Source: Lysobacter firmicutimachus
GTDB lineage: Bacteria; Pseudomonadota; Gammaproteobacteria; Xanthomonadales; Xanthomonadaceae
DNA: 64,000 nucleotides
Assembly: GCF_037027445.1 (NCBI RefSeq)
Contig: NZ_JBANDL010000002.1
Location: 806,001-870,000, forward strand
Direction: 5' to 3'
Shown: positions 34,468 through 42,950 of the stretch, piece by piece
Layout of the letters: every line of letters begins with the position of its first letter
Position numbering within the stretch: position 1 is the stretch's first letter
The notes under the pieces: generated by a model
What the model was told of the DNA's origin: nothing
Databases searched by the model: none
The model's input: only the letters and a program-made list of their open reading frames with translations
Translations under genes and position numbers: made by a program

Positions 34468-36623
34468 GCGCGGACCGCTGCGTCCAGTTCGATGGTCGCG
34501 CGGGCGACTTCGAACAGTTGCTCGGCCGGGATCGGCGAGTCGCCGCGCGCCTTGACCGCGGCCATGAAGGCCTGCGCGCAGTCGTTCTGGCCCTTGTCCT
34601 GGCGCCACAGGTTCATCGATTTGAAGCCCGGCCAGCCGTAGCCCTTGAGGCGGCGGAAGTTGTCCAACTGCAGCACCCGGCCCGCGGTGAAGACTTCCAG
34701 GCGCTCCTTGGGGAAGCTCTTGTCGCCGTTGGCCAGGTAATGCACGGTTCCGAACGAGCCGTCGGCGAAACTGAGGCTGAAGCTGACCCGGTCGCTGCGG
34801 ATGCCGACGCCGGGCACGTTGCCGACCGCGGTCAACTGGTGGCCGACGATCGGCGCGCCGGCCAGGAAGCGCAGCAGGTCGACGAAGTGGCAGGCTTCGC
34901 CGATCAGGCGGCCACCGCCGGCCTTGGGGTCCTGGGTCCAGTGGTCGGCCGGAATCGCGCCGGCGTTGACCGTCATGATGAAGCTCTTGGGTTCTTGGAC
35001 GCCGGCTAGCAGCGCGTGCATCTTGCGCACCTGCGGGGCGAAGCGGCGATTGAAGCCGACCATCAGCACCGGCGGACGGCCGTACACCGCGCAGTCGGCG
35101 TAGGCCTTCTCGATCTCGGCCAGCTCCTCGAGCGTCATGCACAGCGGCTTTTCGACGAAGACATGCTTGCCCTGGCGCAGCGCCTTGGTGGTCAGCGCGG
35201 CGTGGCTGCCGTGCTGGGTCGCGATCACCACCGAATCGTTGCCGCTGTCGCGCAGGGTCGCGTCGGTGTCGGTGCTGGCGTTGCGGAAGCCGAACTTGCG
35301 GCCGAAGTGCACGCTGCTGACCCCGCCGCTGGAGACCACGGTGTGCAGCGAGGCGCCGGCCTTGGCGAAGGCGGGGATCAGCACCCGGCCGGCATAGTTG
35401 CCGGCGCCGATGAAGGCCACCGAGCCGTTGCCCGGAGCGGCCGGCGCGGCGGGCGCCTGCACCGCGGCCGGCAGCGGCACGGTGCGGCGCAGCGGCGTGG
35501 CCAGCGCGTCGTCGGGACGGCCGTAGTCGAGCAAGATGCCGAGCGAAGGTTCGGCGCCGCCGAGCACGGCGTAGGCCTGCTCGGCCTCGGCGATGGCGTA
35601 GCGATGGCTGACCAGCGCCTGGGTCTGGATCGAACCGGCCGCCATCATGTCGAGCATGGCCTCGAAGTTGCGCTGCTCGGTCCAGCGCACGAACGCGACC
35701 GGGTAGTCGTTGCCGCGTTCTTCGTAGGACGGGTCGTAGCGGCCCGGGCCGTAGGAACAGGAGACCTGGAAACTCAATTCCTTCTCGTAGAAGTCGGCGC
35801 GCGACAGTTCCAGGCCGGTGACGCCGACCAGGACGATGCGGCCGCGCTTGCGGCACATGTGCGCGGCCTGCGAGACCGGTTCGTTGCTCTTGGTCGAGGC
35901 GGTGATCAGCACCGCGTCGACGCCGCGGCCGCGCGAGAACGTCTGCGCCGCCGAGACCGGGTCCTCGCCCTTGGACAGGTCGACGGTGTCGGCGCCGTAG
36001 CTGCGCGCCAACGCCAGCTTGGCCGGGTCGAAGTCGATGCCGAGCACGCGGCAGCCGTGCGCGCGCAGCAGCTGCACGGTGATCAGGCCGATCAGGCCCA
36101 GGCCGGTGACGACCACCGCCTCGCCGAGGGTCGGCTGGACCAGGCGAATGCCCTGCAGGGCGATCGCGCCGAGCACGGTGAACGAGGCGGCCTCGTCGTC
36201 GACGCCGTCGGGGATGCGCGCACACAGGTTGGCCGGCACCGCCACCACTTCGGCATGCTTGCCGTTGGAGGCGACGCGGTCGCCGACCTCGAAGCCGTTG
36301 ACCCCGGCGCCGACGCCGATCACCGTGCCGACGTTGCAATAGCCCAGCGGCAGCGGCTGGTCGAGTTTGCTGCGCACCGCGTCGATGGTGGTGGCCAGGC
36401 CGTCGGTGCGGACCTTCTCCAGCACCATGCGCACCTTGTCCGGCTGCTGGCGCGCCTTCTGCAGCATGTTGGCCTTGCCGAACTCGACCAGCATGCGTTC
36501 GGTGCCGGCCGAGACCAGGGTGGTGCCGGTTCGGATCAGCAGATGGCCGGGCTTGAGCGCCGGGACCGGGACGTCGACGACTTCGGTGCTGCCGTCGCGC
36601 AGATTTTGCAGGACCTGTTGCAT
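34464..36623 (-). CDS. Bi-domain oxidoreductase (zinc-type alcohol dehydrogenase fused to Gfo/Idh/MocA)
   Basis: This 719-residue fusion has an N-terminal medium-chain dehydrogenase domain (residues about 1-350; VVTGLGLIGLITVQLL nucleotide fold, RGRIVLVGVTG). A Pro/Ala-rich linker leads to a Gfo/Idh/MocA domain (about 400-719; AFIGAGNYAGRVLIPAF, then EKPLCMT with the conserved Lys). Such fusions occur in exopolysaccharide clusters next to heparinase-like proteins and probably oxidise or reduce a nucleotide-linked or polymer sugar. Substrate unknown. It is coupled by ATGA to the heparinase-like gene. Confidence 0.88.
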   Translation of the reverse strand: MQQVLQNLRDGSTEVVDVPVPALKPGHLLIRTGTTLVSAGTERMLVEFGKANMLQKARQQPDKVRMVLEKVRTDGLATTIDAVRSKLDQPLPLGYCNVGTVIGVGAGVNGFEVGDRVASNGKHAEVVAVPANLCARIPDGVDDEAASFTVLGAIALQGIRLVQPTLGEAVVVTGLGLIGLITVQLLRAHGCRVLGIDFDPAKLALARSYGADTVDLSKGEDPVSAAQTFSRGRGVDAVLITASTKSNEPVSQAAHMCRKRGRIVLVGVTGLELSRADFYEKELSFQVSCSYGPGRYDPSYEERGNDYPVAFVRWTEQRNFEAMLDMMAAGSIQTQALVSHRYAIAEAEQAYAVLGGAEPSLGILLDYGRPDDALATPLRRTVPLPAAVQAPAAPAAPGNGSVAFIGAGNYAGRVLIPAFAKAGASLHTVVSSGGVSSVHFGRKFGFRNASTDTDATLRDSGNDSVVIATQHGSHAALTTKALRQGKHVFVEKPLCMTLEELAEIEKAYADCAVYGRPPVLMVGFNRRFAPQVRKMHALLAGVQEPKSFIMTVNAGAIPADHWTQDPKAGGGRLIGEACHFVDLLRFLAGAPIVGHQLTAVGNVPGVGIRSDRVSFSLSFADGSFGTVHYLANGDKSFPKERLEVFTAGRVLQLDNFRRLKGYGWPGFKSMNLWRQDKGQNDCAQAFMAAVKARGDSPIPAEQLFEVARATIELDAAVRA

Positions 36624-36709
36624 GGTGGTTCCAGTACGAAGGGGGAAGGTGGGGCGTCGCGGCGGGGCGGGCGGCGATGCGCTATCGGTTGACGGGCGTC
36701 ATGGCGGCC

Positions 36710-37813
36710 TCAGCGTTTCCGGCTCAAGCCGGCGCATTCGGCGATGACCCGCGCCATCGCCGTGTCCCAGGCCTCGTAGCGCAGGGTGCGCAGGCCCGCG
36801 CGGCGCCGTTCCAGCGCCTGCGGATCGGCGTCGATGCGCAGCAGTTCCTGGGCCAGGGCGCGACCGTCGCCGTACTCGCACAGGAAGCAGGCATCGGCGG
36901 CTTCGAACGGCTGCGACGTGTCCAGGCCGGGATTGGTGACGAACGGAATCTGCAGCGCCGCGCAGTCGAACCACTTGTTGGGTTCGGCCAGGCGGTTGAT
37001 CTCCAGCGCCGGGTCGTAGAAGGCCAGCACCAGGTCGGCGCTGAGCAGCAGGGCCAGCGCGTCCTCGTTGCTGACGATGCCGCGGTAGCGTTCGCCGAGC
37101 AGTTCGGCCAGACGCTTGGCGTCGTCGCCGAGCAGGCGACCGGCGGCGACGAAATCGATCCGGTCGCCGACCGCTTCGACCGCCTCGCGCATCATCTTCG
37201 CGCCGCGTTCGGGCGAGATCAGGCCGCTGATCAGCACCCGCAGGCGGCCGTCGCGCGGCGGCATGCCGGCGACCAGGCCGCGCGCGCGCTGGATCACATC
37301 GCTGTGCGGGGTATTGTGGACGATGCGGATGTTGCCGCCGTCGCCGTCGACCGCGCGCGAGGCGCCCGGCACCACGTGCAGGGTGGCGCGGCGGCCGACG
37401 AAACGTTCGATCGTCTCGATCAGGCGCTTGACCGGCTTGGGCCAGGCATAGCTCTTGGACAGCTTGTCGCGGTCCAGGAACACGTACTGGCAGTCGCGCA
37501 GGCTGGCGACCAGCGCGCAGGGCAGGGCCGCGTCCAGGCGCGAGCAGAAGTACACTCCGGCGCGCGGTTGCAGGAACACGCGCAGGGTCAGCCAGGCCAC
37601 CCACAGCGCATAGCCGAGCGCGTTGATCGCGCCCCCGCCCCAGGAACCGAAGCTCAACAGCACCCGCACCTTGGGCAGCGCGGCGGCCTGCTTGTCGCGG
37701 CTCCAGATCCAGAACTCGTACGGGATCGCGGCCGCGTCCAGCACCTGCGACAGCTTGCTCAGGTATGGATTCTTCAGATAAGGATTGCCCTGGCCGAGGA
37801 TGATTGCGTTCAT
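36710..37813 (-). CDS. Glycosyltransferase-like protein (GT-B)
   Basis: This 367-residue protein starts at ATG 37813, overlapping the upstream polymerase stop by 4 bases. The C-terminal half has GT4-like features: RLRVLISGLISPERG, VAAGRLLGDD and LAEPNKWFDCAALQIPFV, the last resembling the donor-site helix. The N-terminal half is more divergent and includes a membrane-associating hydrophobic section (LGYALWVAWLTLRVFL). It probably adds a sugar to the capsule repeat unit at the inner membrane. Confidence 0.7.
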   Translation of the reverse strand: MNAIILGQGNPYLKNPYLSKLSQVLDAAAIPYEFWIWSRDKQAAALPKVRVLLSFGSWGGGAINALGYALWVAWLTLRVFLQPRAGVYFCSRLDAALPCALVASLRDCQYVFLDRDKLSKSYAWPKPVKRLIETIERFVGRRATLHVVPGASRAVDGDGGNIRIVHNTPHSDVIQRARGLVAGMPPRDGRLRVLISGLISPERGAKMMREAVEAVGDRIDFVAAGRLLGDDAKRLAELLGERYRGIVSNEDALALLLSADLVLAFYDPALEINRLAEPNKWFDCAALQIPFVTNPGLDTSQPFEAADACFLCEYGDGRALAQELLRIDADPQALERRRAGLRTLRYEAWDTAMARVIAECAGLSRKR

Positions 37814-39141
37814 GCCGTCACCCCGCGCATGCGGATCGGGCGATTGCCCAGCCAGGTGACCGCGAACAGCAGCAGCACGGTGATGAAATAGCGACTCCAG
37901 CCGCCGAGCAGTTCCATATACAGAAATCCGGAAGAGAACATGAAGATCGAGAAGCTGTAGACGACCACGCCGACCGGCGTGACCTCGCGCCGTCGCGCGT
38001 AGAGATTGCGGATGCCGGCCAGGCAGGCGCCGTTGACCAGGCCGAACAGCACCAGGCCGAGCAGGCCGAAGTTCATGTAGCCCTCGGTCGGCAGTCCGGT
38101 GGTGTAGGAGGTCAGCTTCTCGCCGTCGAGGGTGTAGCTGCCGGGGTAGATCATGTTGCGCAGCGCCGGGCCGCCGCCGAACGGCTTGTCCGGCCAGAAC
38201 GCGCGCGGAATCGGGTTGAGCGCGGCGGCGACCACGGTGGCGCCGTAGACCGGGTCCCAGTCGCGTTCGTGCTGGGCCAGCCAGACCAGGTTCTCGGCGT
38301 TGCCGAACGCGCCGTTGAGGCCGTACACCAGCAATTGCACCGGCCCTTCGCTGGTCACGCTGGAGGCGTCGGCGCTGTCCAGGGTGGTGCGGATCTTGGC
38401 CCAGGCCGACAGGCCCAGGGCGATCGCCAGCATCACCGGCAGCAGCATCAGTGCGCGGCTCATCCGGCCCTTGAAGATCGACAGCGAGGCGAACAGCACG
38501 ATCGCGATCAGGATGAAGACGAAGTTGCGGTTGCCCATGGCGACGAAGGCCACCGCGACCACCAGCACCACCGCGCCGATCGGCAGCAGCCGCCAGCGCG
38601 ACATCGGCCGTCCCGGCGCGCGCCGCGAAGCGAAATAGTTGGTGACCAGGATCGCTGCGTAGCAGATCGCCGCGAACGCCAGCACCACCGCCGGGCCCAT
38701 GCCGCGGCGGATCATGATCCGGTCCTTCATGTAGTCGGCCAGGTCGTAGGCCGACACCGTGCGCGCCAGATACAGCACCGCACACATCGCCGGAATGCCG
38801 ACCAGCACCAGCACCCGCCGCCGTTCGCGCTTGGTCAGCGCGCGCACCTGCGGCAGGGCGGGGCGCGCGCCGCCGCCGGCGAGCAGATAGCCGCCGATGC
38901 CGGACAGGCAGAACACCAGCGAGAACAACAGGGCGAACAGCTTGGCGTCGGTCGAGTAGTAGAACGGATAGGTCTGGACTTGCTGCAGTTCCTTCAGCCA
39001 GGGAATGAAGCCGTAGATGAAGGCGACGGTGAGGACGAAGGCCAGGATCGGATTGACGAACAGGCGATCGAAGCGGCCGCCGATGCGCGCGAACGCCAGC
39101 AGTCCCAGGCTCATGAAGAAGATGACGTAGAGCGTCGCCAA
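37810..39141 (-). CDS. Wzy-like O-antigen/capsule polymerase
   Basis: This protein of about 443 residues is almost entirely transmembrane, with roughly 11 segments and a large periplasmic loop (SEGPVQLLVYGLNGAFGN to GSYTLDGEKL). This architecture and its place beside wzx are typical of Wzy polymerases, which are poorly conserved. A TTG at 39141 behind GGGAGG (10 bases) is the most upstream sensible start; ATG 39114 would delete the first half of a membrane segment. It would polymerise repeat units in the periplasm. Confidence 0.75.
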   Translation of the reverse strand: MATLYVIFFMSLGLLAFARIGGRFDRLFVNPILAFVLTVAFIYGFIPWLKELQQVQTYPFYYSTDAKLFALLFSLVFCLSGIGGYLLAGGGARPALPQVRALTKRERRRVLVLVGIPAMCAVLYLARTVSAYDLADYMKDRIMIRRGMGPAVVLAFAAICYAAILVTNYFASRRAPGRPMSRWRLLPIGAVVLVVAVAFVAMGNRNFVFILIAIVLFASLSIFKGRMSRALMLLPVMLAIALGLSAWAKIRTTLDSADASSVTSEGPVQLLVYGLNGAFGNAENLVWLAQHERDWDPVYGATVVAAALNPIPRAFWPDKPFGGGPALRNMIYPGSYTLDGEKLTSYTTGLPTEGYMNFGLLGLVLFGLVNGACLAGIRNLYARRREVTPVGVVVYSFSIFMFSSGFLYMELLGGWSRYFITVLLLFAVTWLGNRPIRMRGVTA

Positions 39142-39157
39142 ACCGGTCCGGCCTCCC

Positions 39158-39691
39158 TCAGTCCTGCTCGGTGATGTCGCGGCGGAAGATCTCGCGCGCG
39201 GGGTTGCCGGCGTAGACGGCGAAATCCGGCACGTCCTCGGCCAGCACCGCGCCGGCGCCGACGATGGCGCCGCGGCCGATCCGCCGCACCCGCGGCAGCA
39301 CGGTCGCGCCGGCGCCGATCCAGGCGTAGTCCTCGATCTGCAGCGGCGAGAACTCGATCGGATTGCGGTGCCAGTCGGCATGGCCGCGCCGCACCGCGTG
39401 GTTGTGGGTGAACAGCTTGGCGCCTTCGGACACCGCGACGTGATCGCCGATGCGCACCCCGCCGGAATAGTCGATGTAGCTGTCGGCGCCGAGCTCGACG
39501 CCGCGGCCGAACGAGATCGCGGCGCTGTCGCTGCGATGCGCGGCGACCACCATCACCCGGTCGGACACGCTCATCCCGGCGGCGCGGAAATGCCAGGCGT
39601 AGATGCGCGTGCGCAGGCCGCGCAGCCCCGGCAGGCCGAAGGCCGACAGGGTGCGGGCGATCACGTAGGCGGTCTTGGACAGGGACGACAT
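39158..39691 (-). CDS. Left-handed beta-helix (hexapeptide) acyltransferase, WcaF/WcaB-like
   Basis: This 177-residue protein has an N-terminal helix section followed by hexapeptide repeats (VRIGDHVAVSEGAKLFTHNHA, with His-rich catalytic site; WIGAGATVLPRV; IVGAGAVLAEDV) and ends YAGNPAREI, typical of sugar O-acetyltransferases. It probably decorates a sugar of the repeat unit with an acetyl or other acyl group. It is one of two tandem genes of this fold, with 7 bases between them. Confidence 0.85.
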   Translation of the reverse strand: MSSLSKTAYVIARTLSAFGLPGLRGLRTRIYAWHFRAAGMSVSDRVMVVAAHRSDSAAISFGRGVELGADSYIDYSGGVRIGDHVAVSEGAKLFTHNHAVRRGHADWHRNPIEFSPLQIEDYAWIGAGATVLPRVRRIGRGAIVGAGAVLAEDVPDFAVYAGNPAREIFRRDITEQD

Positions 39692-39698
39692 GCGCGCC

Positions 39699-40220
39699 TC
39701 AGCCGGCCCGGACCCGGTCGGGGTAGAGCTTGGCCACGTACTCGGTCACCGAGCCGACGATCTGGCCGGGGCTGCCGACCACGATGCTCAGCGGCGGGAT
39801 CTTGCCGCGCACCACGCTGCCGGCGCCGATGATGCAGCCCGGGCCGATGTCGGCGCCGGGCATGATGATCGAACCGGTGCCGACGAAACTGTAGCGGCCG
39901 ATCGAGACCGGCTTGACCCGGATCTCGGGCCGTTCGAAGCGCAGCCCCAGTTCCTTGGCCGCGGTGTGCACCGCGGCGTCGTGGGTCAGGATGCGCACGT
40001 TGCTGGAGATCGTGCAGCCCTCGCCGAGCCGGATCAGCGAGTAGTCGGTGCCGTCGAACCAGATCTTGGCCGACAGGTAATTGGGCATGCCGTCGATCTG
40101 CGCGCCTTCCGACTTCAGGTACCAGGTGAACAGGCGCGTGACCAGGCCCGGCTTGATCAGCCAGCCGACCCGGATCGCGCCGAGGATCACGGATTTCTTC
40201 AGCAGACGTACGACTCTCAT
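39699..40220 (-). CDS. Second hexapeptide acyltransferase
   Basis: This 173-residue protein has the same fold as its downstream neighbour but is clearly diverged: NVRILTHDAAVHTA supplies the catalytic His region, then YSFVGTGSIIMPGADIG and IIGAGSVVRGKIP, ending VVGSPGQIVG. It overlaps the flippase stop by 4 bases. Two such enzymes suggest acylation at two positions or two sugars. Confidence 0.85.
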   Translation of the reverse strand: MRVVRLLKKSVILGAIRVGWLIKPGLVTRLFTWYLKSEGAQIDGMPNYLSAKIWFDGTDYSLIRLGEGCTISSNVRILTHDAAVHTAAKELGLRFERPEIRVKPVSIGRYSFVGTGSIIMPGADIGPGCIIGAGSVVRGKIPPLSIVVGSPGQIVGSVTEYVAKLYPDRVRAG

Positions 40221-41509
40221 GGGTTACTCCGTGCCACGGCCTTCCAGCGCAGCTCGTTGCGGTTGAACAAAGCGAAGGTCAGCAGCTGCAGCACCGAGGC
40301 GACGAAATAGGCCTGGGCCAGGCCGGCCGCGCCGCCGTGCATACGCAGGGCGACCGCGGCGGCGGCGAGCAGAACCACGCAGAACACCGCGTTGCCGGCC
40401 AGCAGGATGCCGGGCCGTCCGTCGGCGGTGGCCTTGCGCATCAGGATCGTGGTAGGCGCGGTCGCCACCACCGAGGCCAGCAGCCATTGCAGCGGTTGCA
40501 CCGAGCCGGCATAGTCCGGGGCGAAGGCGTGGATCGCCGGCGGTGCGGCGAAACCGGCGAACAGGGCGATGCCGCCGGTGATCGCCAGCAGCAACAGCAT
40601 CGAGTGGCGCAGCACCGTCGAGGCGCTACCGCGGTCGCCGCGCGCCAGCGCCGAGGACAGCATCGGCAAGGCCGCGTTGGCGACCACGCCGATGCCGAAC
40701 AGCAGGATCGAGCGGGCCTGATTGCCGAGGGCGAAATTGCCCAGCTCGACCGCGCCGTCGCCGGTGTGCGACAGCATCACCATTACGATCCACATCGCGG
40801 GCACGGTCAGCAGGCCGGCCAGCGAGGACGGCAGGCCGAGCTTCCACAGCACCGTCCAGTCCTCGCGCCGGGTCGCGCGCAGCGACAGGCGCAGGCCGTG
40901 TTCGCGCCGGTAGCGGCGCAGGCCGCGTTCCTGGCCGAGCGCGATCACCGCCTGCGAGAGCACGTAGCCGTACACCGCCCAATGCAGGTCGTGGCGCATC
41001 GCCGCCAGTACCATGATCGCGAACGCGACCGGGGCGCTGGCGATGTTGGCGTAGGCCTGTTCCTTGACCCGATGCAGGGCCAGGGCGACGCCGTTCTGGA
41101 CTGCGGTGACGAAGCCGGCCAGCACCAGCAGGCCGGCGCTGGCGTAGACCGGCGTCAGCGCCGCCGAATGGCCGACCCAGCGCGCCAGCAGCGGCGACAA
41201 GGCCACGATCAACGCCGCGAACCCCAACGCGATCAGCAGCGCCGAGCCGTACGACACCGACAGCGCCACCTGCAACCGCTCGCGCGGGCCGTCCACCGCC
41301 TCGGCGACGATCTTGGTCGCCATCTGGCCCAGGCTGAGGGCGCAGAAGGTGGTGAACAGCAGCGCGGTGGTCTGGATCAGGGTGAACTGACCGAAGGCCT
41401 CCGGCCCCAGCAAGTAGGCGACCAGCAACACGCCGGCGAAGATCGCGCCGCGCGAGGCCATGGCGCTGATCGCCGAGAGGCTGGCGGTGGTGATCAGGCG
41501 GCGGATCAT
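40217..41509 (-). CDS. Wzx-like polysaccharide flippase
   Basis: This 430-residue protein has about 12 predicted membrane segments. The N-terminus (ASRGAIFAGVLLVAYLLGPE, AFGQFTLIQT) is characteristic of the polysaccharide-export MATE-like/Wzx family, including the GPEAFGQ turn. It would flip undecaprenyl-linked repeat units to the periplasm for the polymerase. No clear ribosome site precedes the ATG; 37 bases separate it from the WecC stop. Confidence 0.85.
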   Translation of the reverse strand: MIRRLITTASLSAISAMASRGAIFAGVLLVAYLLGPEAFGQFTLIQTTALLFTTFCALSLGQMATKIVAEAVDGPRERLQVALSVSYGSALLIALGFAALIVALSPLLARWVGHSAALTPVYASAGLLVLAGFVTAVQNGVALALHRVKEQAYANIASAPVAFAIMVLAAMRHDLHWAVYGYVLSQAVIALGQERGLRRYRREHGLRLSLRATRREDWTVLWKLGLPSSLAGLLTVPAMWIVMVMLSHTGDGAVELGNFALGNQARSILLFGIGVVANAALPMLSSALARGDRGSASTVLRHSMLLLLAITGGIALFAGFAAPPAIHAFAPDYAGSVQPLQWLLASVVATAPTTILMRKATADGRPGILLAGNAVFCVVLLAAAAVALRMHGGAAGLAQAYFVASVLQLLTFALFNRNELRWKAVARSNP

Positions 41510-41546
41510 CGGAGATCGGTCATGTCGGTGCGGCCGGCCGGCGGGC

Positions 41547-42806
41547 TCAGGTCCAGATGCCCTTGGTGTCGACCAGGCGCAGATGGGTCGGCGCGGCCTG
41601 TTCCTTGAACGGCTTGTGGTCGACCAGCAGCAGACCGATGTCGGCCTGGGCGCTGGCGGTGGGGAAGTCCACCAAGATCACGTTCGGCGACGACTTGAGC
41701 TTGTCCGGCAGCGCGTCGATGTGCGGCTCGACCGCGAGCACCTTGCCCGGATGGCGCGCGGCGAGCTCGATCGCGATGTCCAGCGCCGGGCTTTCGCGCA
41801 GGTCGTCGATGTCGGGCTTGAACGACAGGCCGAACACGGCGATGGTCAGGTGCTTGTCTTCCTTGCCGGCGGCCTTGGCCTCGGCGATCGCGGCGTCGAC
41901 CTTGTCCATGACCCAGTGCGGCTTGCTGTTGTTGACCTCGCGCGCGGTGCGGATCAGGCGCGCTTCTTCCGGTGCGCTGTCGACGATGAACCAGGGGTCG
42001 ACCGCGATGCAGTGACCGCCGACGCCCGGGCCCGGCTGCAGGATGTTGACGCGCGGATGGCGGTTGGCCAGGCGCACCAGCTCCCAGACGTTGATGCCGA
42101 ACTTGTCGCTGATGATCGACAGTTCGTTGGCGAAGGCGATGTTGACGTCGCGGAACGCGTTCTCGGTCAGCTTGCACATCTCGGCGGTGCGCGCGTCGGT
42201 GACGATGCATTCGCCGCGGACGAAGGCGCGGTAAAGCTCGCACGCGCGCTCGGCGCAGCGCGGGGTCATGCCGCCGATGATGCGGTCGTTCTCGATCAGC
42301 TCGCGCATCACGTGGCCGGGCAGCACGCGCTCGGGGCAATAGGCGACGTTGACGTCGGCTTCGACGCCGGTCTGCTGCGGGAAGCTCAGGTCCGGACGCG
42401 CGGCGGCCAGCCACGCGGCGAGTTGTTCGGTGGCCCCGACCGGCGAGGTCGACTCGAGCACGATCAGATTGCCCTTGGCCAGCACCGGCGCCAGCGCCTT
42501 GGCGGCGGCTTCGATGTAGCTCAGGTCGGGCTGGTGGTCGCCCTTGAATGGAGTCGGCACCGCGATCAGGAACGCATCGGCGGGCTGCGGCGTGTCGGTC
42601 GCGCGCAGCAGGCCCTTGTTGACCGCGGCGTATACGGCGACGTCGAGCTCGGGCTCGAAGATGTGGATCTCGCCGCGGTTGATGGTCTCCACCGCGCGGG
42701 CGTTGACGTCGACGCCGATCACGCGCTTGCCGGCGGCGCAGAACGCGGCGGCGGTGGGCAGGCCGATGTAACCCAGGCCGATGACCGAAACGGTTTCGAA
42801 TTGCAT
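41547..42806 (-). CDS. wecC: UDP-N-acetyl-D-mannosaminuronic acid dehydrogenase
   Basis: This 419-residue UDP-sugar dehydrogenase has a ribosome site GGAG 6 bases before the ATG. Motifs are the NAD-binding VIGLGYIGLPTA, STSPVGAT, AEMCKLTENAF and the catalytic-cysteine loop GPGVGGHCIAVDPW, then FGLSFKPDIDD. These match WecC/WbpA-type enzymes making N-acetylhexosaminuronates. Next to the WecB half of the upstream fusion, oxidation of UDP-ManNAc to UDP-ManNAcA is the most likely reaction. Distinguishing ManNAc from GlcNAc specificity needs phylogeny. Confidence 0.88.
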   Translation of the reverse strand: MQFETVSVIGLGYIGLPTAAAFCAAGKRVIGVDVNARAVETINRGEIHIFEPELDVAVYAAVNKGLLRATDTPQPADAFLIAVPTPFKGDHQPDLSYIEAAAKALAPVLAKGNLIVLESTSPVGATEQLAAWLAAARPDLSFPQQTGVEADVNVAYCPERVLPGHVMRELIENDRIIGGMTPRCAERACELYRAFVRGECIVTDARTAEMCKLTENAFRDVNIAFANELSIISDKFGINVWELVRLANRHPRVNILQPGPGVGGHCIAVDPWFIVDSAPEEARLIRTAREVNNSKPHWVMDKVDAAIAEAKAAGKEDKHLTIAVFGLSFKPDIDDLRESPALDIAIELAARHPGKVLAVEPHIDALPDKLKSSPNVILVDFPTASAQADIGLLLVDHKPFKEQAAPTHLRLVDTKGIWT

Positions 42807-42950
42807 AAGAACTCCGAGGTTGCTCCCGTGGAGCGGGGGGATGCGGCGGCGCGGGCGGCCGGTTCGTTCAACGCACAAGGCGGCGAAGGATCTCGCCGCC
42901 TGTGCGTCGCGCGCGCCGGAGCGGCCCGCGCCCGATGGATGGGGCGCGGA

